DNA of 64,000 nucleotides from Butyricimonas virosa (GTDB lineage Bacteria; Bacteroidota; Bacteroidia; Bacteroidales; Marinifilaceae): NCBI RefSeq assembly GCF_025148635.1, contig NZ_CP102269.1, positions 2,046,001 to 2,110,000 of the forward strand, read 5' to 3'. Shown piece by piece: positions 57,272 to 64,000 of this stretch (position 1 is its first letter; each line of letters starts with the position of its first letter). The notes under the pieces were generated by a model. It saw only the letters and a program-made list of their open reading frames with translations, ran no database searches and was not told where the DNA came from. The position numbers and the translations under genes were made by a program.

Positions 57272-57889
57272 TCAATGCCCGTTATGGTGAATTTTCTCTT
57301 TTAGTCTTTCCCGGATTTCTTCGTAGCCCTTGTGCCTGTTTGTGAAATGTACTGTGTTAATTCCTACTGCTTGTGCGGCCTTCACGTTGGGTTCCAAATC
57401 ATCGATAAACAGGCACTCTTCGGGTTTTAAGTGATAGCGATTCAGAATCAAGTCGTAAATTTCCCGGTCGGGTTTCACCATGTGTTCCAAGGCGGATATG
57501 ATTTGCCCGTCAAAGTACTTGAAAACTTCCCATGTTTTCAGGTAATCGTAGAAATCGACAGACATATTGGAAAGGCAATAAAGTTTGAATCCCCGTGCGG
57601 AAAGTTCTTTAATTAAAATTTCAGTTTCGGGAATGGAGACCAATGAATGTTTCACGTGTTCCACGAATTCGTTACAGTCTTCGGGTGGACAACCGGATAA
57701 GATGGCAACTTTGTTGATCAGTTCTTGGCGAGTGACGTCTCCCCGGTCGTAGTCCCGCCAATCGTTCAGGAAAAGACGGTTCTCTCTGACAAAATTCACG
57801 AGAATAGGATTCCCTTTAAAGGTTTCAATTACTCGTTTGGCATTCCATTCAACAACAACTCCTCCCAGGTCAAAAATAATATTCTTCAT
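57272..57889 (-). CDS. HAD-superfamily phosphatase
   Basis: 205 residues. Motif I is IFDLGGVVVEWN (residues 4-15), with the nucleophile Asp6 and Gly in place of the usual second Asp. Motif II is YCLSNMS (about 108), motif III is the Lys in MVKPDREIYD (about 138), and motif IV is LFIDDLEPNVKAAQAVG (about 159-175). The four-helix cap between motifs I and II makes it HAD subfamily IA, near YihX-type sugar-phosphate phosphatases. The DLGG form of motif I is common in that group. Substrate unknown. Confidence 0.88.
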   Translation of the reverse strand: MKNIIFDLGGVVVEWNAKRVIETFKGNPILVNFVRENRLFLNDWRDYDRGDVTRQELINKVAILSGCPPEDCNEFVEHVKHSLVSIPETEILIKELSARGFKLYCLSNMSVDFYDYLKTWEVFKYFDGQIISALEHMVKPDREIYDLILNRYHLKPEECLFIDDLEPNVKAAQAVGINTVHFTNRHKGYEEIRERLKEKIHHNGH

Positions 57890-57915
57890 ATTCTCAATAT
57901 TAATCGGTTATCTGT

Positions 57916-60324
57916 TTAAAAATCAATAATAATACCCACGGACGGTAGTAATGTTCCCGTGTCGTTTTTGATGTATCTCATCAGGTAGCGATCCGGGAGT
58001 TCGGGGTCGATTTTGTAACTTCCGTCCGGGTTCTCCTGCGGTACGAGTAAATCGGGGCTTTTCGTCTTGTGGTTATAGATATTCTGTATATCGGCATACA
58101 GGATTAATGACCATTTTTTGAAATAAAAACTCCGGTCAACCCGAATGTCCAGCTGATGGAACGAGGAGGCCCGTTCGCTATTGAAACGGGAGTAATCAAG
58201 ATAAGGTTGCCGCTTGGCATCCCAGGCCGCTATTAGTGAACTGGTTTCTGCGTCATAAGGAGTGAAGGGAGCCCCGTTCGTGATTCGCCATTTCATACCT
58301 ATGTCCCAGAGGCCTAACTTGCGGGTTGCCGTGAGGGAAAGAATATGGCGGTTGTCCCAACTGCTGGGAATATATTCAGAGATCGGTTGCAGGTTATAAT
58401 CCATTTTCTTGAACTCGGAATAGTAATACGTGTAAGCGAGCGATGCCACGATCCCGAAAAATTCTTGCGTGCGAACCATCAGTTCTACCCCGTACGCTCG
58501 TCCCTCGCCGAGAGATTTCACGGGTTCGTCACCTACCGCCACGTAATCGGTACCTTTGTTGGCAAGCACGATGCTATCCAGCAGGGAAACTGGGTAATGG
58601 TCGTACGTTTTGTAGAATCCTTCCAGCGTGATTTTTGTCCGGTTACCGGGGCGATATTCCAAACCGGCCACGTAGTGGTTTGTTCCGATATATTGCAACC
58701 CGTTTTGCTTGTTCACCAAGTCTCCTTGTTCGTCAGCATATCCCATTGTGGTATACGAGGGAAGTTGATAATAGCGTCCGGCATTTGCATTAATAAACCA
58801 TTCGGGGGAGAGCGAGTAGGAGAGTGACAACCGGGGTGATGCTTGTTTGAAAGGATTGTTCATTCCTGACGTGTAACTATTTCCGTCAACCCGGACTCCT
58901 ACCGAAACTGCGAGACGTTCTAGAAAGAAATTTTTACTGATTTGCCCGAAGAGAGACCATTTGAAAAAATCAAAATTCTTATCGTAGCGTACATGATTCA
59001 ACTCTCCGAGGGTATATAATTCTCTTGTTGTCTTGTTTTTGTAAGTAGCGTATTCGATCCCGGCCCCGACATTCAACTTGATGTCATGTCGTAACAAATG
59101 ATTGTGTTCGAATCGGAATTTATTCTCCGTTTCGCCGGAATTATAATCCACCAGTTTCGTTTGGCTTTTGTCGTTGTTGGTGTATTTCTCGATCTCGTTT
59201 TGTAGGGTACTGCGACTGAGTACGAAAAGGTGGTTCCAACGATTCCCGTAATGTTTGTAGGTAATTCCAAGCGTGTAACTCCATTGCACGCTCTCCGGCA
59301 GGTAGTTGAGCATATATCTTTGGTCATCATCGGGATCTTTCATCCTTTTATTGAGAGTATTAACATCGTATGCCCCGATGCCCAGTGTGATTAATTCGTT
59401 TTTCTGATTGAACTTTGTTTCCGTCTTGAACTGGAAGTCATTATACACGGGAAGAAAAGGGAGACCGATCATGTCGAACAGGAATTTCAGGTAACTCCTG
59501 CGGGCAGACATGATGAATGTGGTTTTAGGTGCTAGAGGCCCGTCCAGCGATAACCCGAAATCCGTTGCTCCTAAAGTTCCACGCACTTTTATTTTGTCCG
59601 GGTTCCCCGCTATTTGTCGGAAGTCAAGCAGGGAACTCATCAGGTTTCCCCGGGAGGCAGGGAATGCTCCCGAGTAGAAATTTACTTCCTTCACGAAATC
59701 GATGTTCACGATACTAACCACACCACCCGATGTCCCTTGTGTAGCGAAGTGGTTCAAGTTGGGCAATTCCACGTCATCCAAGTAAAAGCGGTTTTCACTG
59801 GGGCCTCCACCACGAACAATAAAGTCATTTCTGAAAGCAGGAGAGGAAAGGACTCCCGGCATGGATTGTAATACTTTCGATACATCTCGATTCCCGCCCG
59901 GGTTCTTCTCTATTTCGGCGATCCCGATACGTTGTAAAGAAACAGGACTTTCCACCGCTTTGCGGAATGGATTGGCCTTGACCGTTACTTGTTCCAAGTT
60001 AACTTGGCTTTCTTCCAGTCCGACGTTTACCGTGCGTTCCGAGGCCGTGTTTACCATGAATTCTTCCGATAATTTTGTCGTGTAGCCGACGCTACTCACT
60101 TCCAGGCGGTTGAAACCCAAAGGCACGTTTTCTATGCGGAAGTATCCGTTTTCGTCGGCTGCCGTGCCTGTGGTCGTTTTCCAAATCACCACGTTGGCAA
60201 AAGGTATTGGTTCATTGTTTTTACTGTCAAAAACCCGTCCCTTCACTACACCTGTTTGTTGTGCGGAAAGGCAAAGAGGAAGAAATAATAACAGGGTAAA
60301 AACAAATCGTATAATAGTTTTCAT
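57916..60324 (-). CDS. TonB-dependent receptor with carboxypeptidase-like domain
   Basis: 802 residues from the Met at 60324 (MKTIIRFVFTLLLFLPLCLS). A Met seven codons earlier (60345) overlaps the -7 box of the promoter at 60343-60373, so it cannot be translated from that transcript. Signal peptide, carboxypeptidase-like domain (about 23-110, GVVKGRVFDSKNNEPIPFAN), plug (about 115-225, NPGGNRDVSKVLQSMPGVLS and NDFIVRGGGPSENRFYLDDV) and a barrel ending PSVGIIIDF with the C-terminal Phe of a native outer-membrane protein. No SusD or other partner is present. Ligand unknown. Confidence 0.88.
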   Translation of the reverse strand: MKTIIRFVFTLLLFLPLCLSAQQTGVVKGRVFDSKNNEPIPFANVVIWKTTTGTAADENGYFRIENVPLGFNRLEVSSVGYTTKLSEEFMVNTASERTVNVGLEESQVNLEQVTVKANPFRKAVESPVSLQRIGIAEIEKNPGGNRDVSKVLQSMPGVLSSPAFRNDFIVRGGGPSENRFYLDDVELPNLNHFATQGTSGGVVSIVNIDFVKEVNFYSGAFPASRGNLMSSLLDFRQIAGNPDKIKVRGTLGATDFGLSLDGPLAPKTTFIMSARRSYLKFLFDMIGLPFLPVYNDFQFKTETKFNQKNELITLGIGAYDVNTLNKRMKDPDDDQRYMLNYLPESVQWSYTLGITYKHYGNRWNHLFVLSRSTLQNEIEKYTNNDKSQTKLVDYNSGETENKFRFEHNHLLRHDIKLNVGAGIEYATYKNKTTRELYTLGELNHVRYDKNFDFFKWSLFGQISKNFFLERLAVSVGVRVDGNSYTSGMNNPFKQASPRLSLSYSLSPEWFINANAGRYYQLPSYTTMGYADEQGDLVNKQNGLQYIGTNHYVAGLEYRPGNRTKITLEGFYKTYDHYPVSLLDSIVLANKGTDYVAVGDEPVKSLGEGRAYGVELMVRTQEFFGIVASLAYTYYYSEFKKMDYNLQPISEYIPSSWDNRHILSLTATRKLGLWDIGMKWRITNGAPFTPYDAETSSLIAAWDAKRQPYLDYSRFNSERASSFHQLDIRVDRSFYFKKWSLILYADIQNIYNHKTKSPDLLVPQENPDGSYKIDPELPDRYLMRYIKNDTGTLLPSVGIIIDF

Positions 60325-60342
60325 GTTATTTTGTATCTCTTG

Positions 60343-60373
60343 CAAAAGTAATTAAAAATAGCTGATTTGTCAA
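60343..60373 (-). promoter_or_regulatory. Bacteroidetes promoter for the TonB receptor
   Basis: Minus strand: TTG (60373-60371), 20 bp, TACTTTTG (60350-60343). It places the transcript start near 60336 and fixes the receptor start codon at 60324. Confidence 0.75.
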
Positions 60374-60641
60374 CAGGGGATAACCTAAACTAATTCCAAA
60401 GTTAATTCGGGGATATTGTTAGGTAATAATACGGCCACGCCCTTTTATAGCTCTTTCATTACCCTTTCATAGCCCTTTGCCAATAGAGTTACATGAGGAT
60501 GGTAACGATGTGTGTAGGATTGTATGAGATTATAACCCGGAGAGTTGCTTGGGTGTGTGATTGATTTTCTTGGTGTTATGGAAATGAGAGAATGTTGTTG
60601 TAAATATTTTCTACTTTTTCTTGTAAAAAAATGTCATTTTG
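60374..60641. other. Intergenic region between the TonB receptor and tRNA-Leu
   Basis: No gene is seen. CTCTTTCATTACCCTTTCATAG, cut here, and neighbouring CCCTTT copies (about 60437-60482) form short direct repeats. The rest is unremarkable. Confidence 0.5.
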
Positions 60642-60672
60642 TTTGGAGTTTGAGAAAAAAGATATACTTTTG
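60642..60672 (+). promoter_or_regulatory. Bacteroidetes promoter for tRNA-Leu
   Basis: TTTG (60642-60645), 19 bp, TACTTTTG (60665-60672), ending 13 bp before the tRNA. Confidence 0.85.
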
Positions 60673-60685
60673 CACCCGAGTTCAC

Positions 60686-60770
60686 GCCCAGGTGGCGGAA
60701 TTGGTAGACGCGCTGGACTCAAAATCCAGTGTCCCTTAAAGACGTGCGGGTTCGATTCCCGCCCTGGGTA
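60686..60770 (+). tRNA. tRNA-Leu (anticodon CAA)
   Basis: An 85-base class II tRNA with a long variable arm (TGTCCCTTAAAGACGT region). The acceptor GCCCAGG pairs with CCTGGGT, and the anticodon stem CTGGA/TCCAG holds loop CTCAAAA (anticodon CAA, codon UUG). CCA is not encoded. Confidence 0.95.
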
Positions 60771-60787
60771 CAGGAGAGGATAAAGAC

Positions 60788-60817
60788 GAGGAAATTTCGG
60801 ATTTGTCCTCTTTTTTC
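60788..60817 (+). terminator. Terminator after tRNA-Leu
   Basis: GAGGAAAT pairs with ATTTGTCCTC with a small bulge, followed by six T. Confidence 0.6.
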
Positions 60818-60900
60818 ATTTGTAATAACGTGGTTTCCTGATATATTAAATCTAAAACTTTGTTATAGCTATGGTACAGCGTCTTTTCGAGTGGGAGACT

Positions 60901-61812
60901 TCATTCTTTTGTCAATATATTTTTTCTCTTATCCTGATGCCACAACTGCCAACTATTAAAGAGATTTTGCCAGATGGAATAAAAAGCTAGAAACACGGAA
61001 GCTAACGGATTCAAATACGTGTTTGCCATCCAGATGCCCATGGCGGTGTTTTTTTGCCCTAGTAGTTGACCTCCGGCAATACGATCGCCGTATTTGTTTC
61101 CTAACCATTTGCCTGTAGCAAAGTGGATCGTGCTGATCATGACGGATGAGATTCCTAAGGCGAGAATCGTGTTTTCATTGCCTTCCCCGTGGATGAATAT
61201 AAAATTAATGGTTTGTCCTAGCGTGAGTAGTAAACAGATGGCCCAAAGGTAAAATGTAATTCCTTTGTAGCGGTTGAGAAAGCTGTTGACTTTAGGGGTG
61301 AAAATCTGCAAAGCAAGTGCCACGAAAAACGGTAGGGCTATCACGGGACTAATTTTGCTGAGAATGAGTAGAAAAGAATCCATGAAAGACATATCTTGGT
61401 GTGATCCGATGAAAGAGAAATATACAGGGGCGATAATGGCTACCATGAGATTTCCCACGATCGTGTAAGCGGTTGTTGTTTCCCTTTTAGCACCAAGCAT
61501 GCTGGCAATGACGACAACGGAAGCGGCCACGGGACATAAAACTCCGATTAAAACACCTTGAGCCACCGTTTCATTCATGTACGCTGATTTTATTGTGTGG
61601 TAACCTCCGATGCTGACCACGATTTGGAATAGCATGAGCCACAAGTGCATGGAGGAAATTTGTAACTTACGTAAATTAACGGCCACGAAATTTAGGAGTA
61701 GAATAATGAATATAAAATAGGGAACTATCCATGCTAACAGGCTACACCAACTGTGTAATAGTAACCCTAGGATAATGGCCATCGGAAGTATATAACTGCG
61801 TAATTTAGACAT
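60901..61812 (-). CDS. Bile acid:Na+ symporter (BASS) family transporter
   Basis: 303 residues with about nine to ten membrane segments. The BASS-type half motifs are GVLCPVAASVVVIASMLGAKRE (about 95-115; shown cut) and GGQLLGQKNTAMGIWMANTY (about 250-270), where the second supplies the Na+-site residues of the crossover helices. Members carry bile acids, pantoate, pyruvate or other organic anions. The substrate here is not determined. Divergent from the second MATE gene. Confidence 0.82.
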   Translation of the reverse strand: MSKLRSYILPMAIILGLLLHSWCSLLAWIVPYFIFIILLLNFVAVNLRKLQISSMHLWLMLFQIVVSIGGYHTIKSAYMNETVAQGVLIGVLCPVAASVVVIASMLGAKRETTTAYTIVGNLMVAIIAPVYFSFIGSHQDMSFMDSFLLILSKISPVIALPFFVALALQIFTPKVNSFLNRYKGITFYLWAICLLLTLGQTINFIFIHGEGNENTILALGISSVMISTIHFATGKWLGNKYGDRIAGGQLLGQKNTAMGIWMANTYLNPLASVFLAFYSIWQNLFNSWQLWHQDKRKNILTKE

Positions 61813-61862
61813 GACTGTTAATTCATTAAAAACGATGCGAAATTACGAAATCCGGATGGGAA

Positions 61863-61893
61863 TTGTGTTGTTGTTATAAAGTTTTTACTTTTG
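61863..61893 (+). promoter_or_regulatory. Bacteroidetes promoter for the second MATE gene
   Basis: TTG (61863-61865), 20 bp, TACTTTTG (61886-61893). It lies inside the longest open frame and so shows that the real start is the ATG at 61923 or later. Confidence 0.75.
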
Positions 61894-61922
61894 TCCCCTG
61901 GGGAGTAAAAAGCGTAAGAATT

Positions 61923-63320
61923 ATGTGGGATTTGCCGTTTTTAAAGGAGAAGAGGTCAATGGTAAACGGGAAAAAGGATCGGACCCTAACGACTGGAAGT
62001 ATAGCTCTTGGATTGTTGTGGTTTGCTGTTCCCATGATATTGGGGAATTTGTTACAGCAATTCTATAATATTGCTGATACGCTGATTGTCGGTCAGTTTT
62101 TAGGAGCGAAGGCCTTGGCGGCTGTTGGTTCGGCCTACACGTTAATGGTTTTCTTGACTTCGGTACTTTTGGGGTTGTGCATGGGAAGCGGTGCTATTTT
62201 TTCATTGCAATACGGGGCAGGAGACAGGGAAGCGTTGAAACGTAGTACTTTTGTTTCTTTGGTGTTAATTGGTTTTGTTACTTTGGTTTTGAATGTCTCC
62301 GTTTTCGTTTGGATTGATCCTATTTTGAGATTATTGCACGTGCCGGAAAATGTTTACCCACTGATGCGTGATTATCTTTGGGTTATCTTTTGGGGAATCG
62401 GGTTCACTTTCATCTATAATTATTACGCTTCGTTGTTGCGGGCAATAGGCAATTCCGTTGTGCCGTTGTGGTTTTTAGGGGTAGCGGTCGTTTTGAATAT
62501 TGTGCTCGATTTGCTTTTCATTTTGGGGTGTGATTGGGGAGTAAAAGGGGCTGCATGGGCTACTGTTGTTGCGCAGGGCGTTTCGGGAACGGGCCTTTGT
62601 GTTTACACGGTTTGGAAGTTCCCGGAGTTCAGGATCCGGCGGGAAGATATGTGTATGAAGTGGCAAACGGTGAAGGAAATTGCTGTCTATTCATCCTTGA
62701 CTTGTGTCCAGCAGTCCGTGATGAATTTTGGTATATTGATGGTTCAGGGGCTAATCAATAGTTTTGGGGTTGCCGTGATGGCCGCATTTGCAGCTGCAGT
62801 CAAGATCGATTCTTTTGCTTATATGCCCGTGCAGGATTTCGGGAATGCTTTCTCGACGTTTATTGCCCAAAATTTTGGCGCCGGGCAAATGAAGCGAATT
62901 CGTGATGGAATCCGGGTGGCAGTTATTTCTGCAACTCTTTTTTGTATCTTTATTTCTCTTGTCGTGTTCGGGTTTGCCCGTCCCTTGATGTTAATTTTTG
63001 TGCCGGCACATGAAACGGAAATTATTTCTATCGGGATTCAATACCTGCGGATTGAAGGCGCTTTTTATTGCGGGATCGGTTGTTTATTCCTGTTGTACGG
63101 TTTTTATCGGGGAATTAGGAAGCCGGGAATGTCGGTCGTGCTGACGGTGATCTCTTTAGGAACCCGTGTCGCTTTGGCTTACACTCTATCTGCAATTCCG
63201 GCTGTCGGGGTTGCGGGAATTTGGTGGTCTATCCCTATTGGTTGGTTCTTGGCTGATGTTGTCGGGGTGTGGTATTATCGTAAAGGAATTTATATACGGA
63301 TTTACGGTAAAGTAAGATAA
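61923..63320 (+). CDS. MATE-family efflux transporter 2
   Basis: 465 residues from ATG 61923. A further Met at 61959 (MVNGKKDRTLTTGSIALGLL) is also possible and matches many relatives. Twelve membrane segments. NIADTLIVGQFLGAKALAAV in helix 1-2 and FGVAVMAAFAAAVKIDSFAY in helix 7-8 are MATE landmarks of the DinF/NorM-like bacterial branch. The promoter at 61863-61893 sits upstream of both candidate starts and rules out a longer protein. Substrate unknown. Only loosely similar to the MATE gene at 55.9 kb. Confidence 0.9.
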   Translation: MWDLPFLKEKRSMVNGKKDRTLTTGSIALGLLWFAVPMILGNLLQQFYNIADTLIVGQFLGAKALAAVGSAYTLMVFLTSVLLGLCMGSGAIFSLQYGAGDREALKRSTFVSLVLIGFVTLVLNVSVFVWIDPILRLLHVPENVYPLMRDYLWVIFWGIGFTFIYNYYASLLRAIGNSVVPLWFLGVAVVLNIVLDLLFILGCDWGVKGAAWATVVAQGVSGTGLCVYTVWKFPEFRIRREDMCMKWQTVKEIAVYSSLTCVQQSVMNFGILMVQGLINSFGVAVMAAFAAAVKIDSFAYMPVQDFGNAFSTFIAQNFGAGQMKRIRDGIRVAVISATLFCIFISLVVFGFARPLMLIFVPAHETEIISIGIQYLRIEGAFYCGIGCLFLLYGFYRGIRKPGMSVVLTVISLGTRVALAYTLSAIPAVGVAGIWWSIPIGWFLADVVGVWYYRKGIYIRIYGKVR

Positions 63321-63680
63321 AACTTTGCATTCTTGTTCGATAATAGTTCGCCCTTGGGTTATAGTTGCTCTATCCTTTCCCTATATCATGAACATAGCAT
63401 GTACATAGTAAGTACATAACATGAATACTGGCAGGTGTACATGCTCCGTTCGTGTTATGTAGGAATTTGGTTGATGCCCACGAGCAGGGGTAGAGGAGGG
63501 ATTAACAGGGAGTAGGCTTTCCTCTGTGTGAGGGGAAGTTTGTTACAGATATGCCTGTGAGTACTGTAAACTCGTGTATAATTCCCTTATTTCCCCTTAT
63601 TTTTCCAGATTCTTTTCAGATTCGGGGGATATTTTTGTCATGTAAATAATAAAATAGTAACCCATTAAAAATAGAAGAAT
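63321..63680. other. 360-bp gene-free stretch with short repeats
   Basis: Contains ACATAGCATGTACATAGTA and GTACATAACATGAA repeats (about 63390-63425) and a partial REP-like hairpin (TTCCTC..GAGGGGAA, about 63521-63540). No gene is seen and no good promoter match for the next gene. Confidence 0.5.
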
Positions 63681-64000
63681 ATGAAAAAGATTGTTTTTTT
63701 ACTCGTATGTTTATTCTCGATGACGATGGTAAAGGCTGATAATGACAAGCCGATTGAGATGAATCAGTTACCGGTGAAGGCGCAAACGTTTATTACGACT
63801 TATTTTAAAGATCAGAAAGTGGCATTGATAACACAGGAGACGGGCTTGTTTTACAAGAGTTATGATGTGGTGTTTGCAAGCGGGGAAAAGTTAGAATTCG
63901 ATAAATCGGGAGATTGGACAGAGGTGAAATGCAAGACGGTTGAAGTTCCTGCTGCCATTATTCCGGAGGCAATACTTAAATATGTGAAGGCCAATTATCC
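63681..64000 (+). CDS. PepSY-like exported protein, N-terminal part (cut by window end)
   Basis: The visible 106 residues begin MKKIVFLLVCLFSMTMVKAD, a signal peptide. A PepSY-like/DUF2874 repeat follows: LPVKAQTFITTYFKDQKVAL, YDVVFASGEKLEFDKSGDWT and the start of a second copy, VPAAIIPEAILKYVKANYP. Proteins of this beta-lactamase-inhibitor-like fold are common in Bacteroidetes periplasm. No activity is established. The gene runs off the window. Confidence 0.85.
   Translation, partial: MKKIVFLLVCLFSMTMVKADNDKPIEMNQLPVKAQTFITTYFKDQKVALITQETGLFYKSYDVVFASGEKLEFDKSGDWTEVKCKTVEVPAAIIPEAILKYVKANY

Overview
The window is a piece of a Bacteroidales chromosome. Promoters follow the Bacteroidetes pattern (TTTG or TTG about 19-21 bp before TAnnTTTG). 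Most genes lack Shine-Dalgarno sites. TonB-dependent receptors with carboxypeptidase-like N-termini, a FecR/ECF pair, a SusC protein, S46 and S28 peptidases and RND efflux genes are all typical of the group. The gene mix suggests Odoribacteraceae (Odoribacter/Butyricimonas-like), but that is inference from reading and not a database match.

Core part 1 (1-27.3 kb): end of rplQ, a TonB receptor, eno, aqpZ, rsmI, three tandem tRNA-Glu genes followed by rpsT, radC, a grpE-dnaJ-oxyR-gmhA-ppa run, yifB/comM, a TlpA-like lipoprotein with lpxH, a three-gene metal-associated cluster (His/Cys-rich exported protein, TonB receptor, HMA domain with a metallothionein-like tail), a sugar kinase/nucleotidyltransferase pair, rmuC, a lipocalin, rlmN and an S46 dipeptidyl-peptidase.

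Accessory part (27.4-45.0 kb): AT-rich and heavily rearranged. It opens with a Bacteroidetes promoter and a cobalamin riboswitch, then a leader with a terminator and an extremely strong Shine-Dalgarno in front of an ATG-TAA start-stop pair. Next come two lipoproteins homologous to the cholesterol-dependent cytolysins (CDC) but lacking the membrane-binding domain 4. The second is cut by an IS21-family element whose other side lies in an unrelated SusC gene, so the junction records a deletion or rearrangement. The SusC gene, a FecR anti-sigma factor and a divergent ECF sigma factor form a decayed locus: an IS1380-family element sits between FecR and sigma, and the sigma gene is fused in frame to the C-terminus of an IS256-family transposase. 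Two defence-like modules follow: an AAA ATPase (one-base frameshift) with an HNH nuclease, and a RloA/RloB ATPase-Toprim pair resembling AbiL/PARIS. A third, diverged CDC-like lipoprotein closes the island.

Core part 2 (45.3-64 kb): an RND tripartite efflux operon with a DUF4252 protein, waaA (Kdo transferase), an S28-type peptidase, a DUF2059 protein, two MATE transporters, a HAD phosphatase, a TonB receptor, tRNA-Leu, a BASS-family transporter and the start of a PepSY-like exported protein.

The most novel feature is the CDC-like lipoprotein family and its apparent coupling to a B12 riboswitch.
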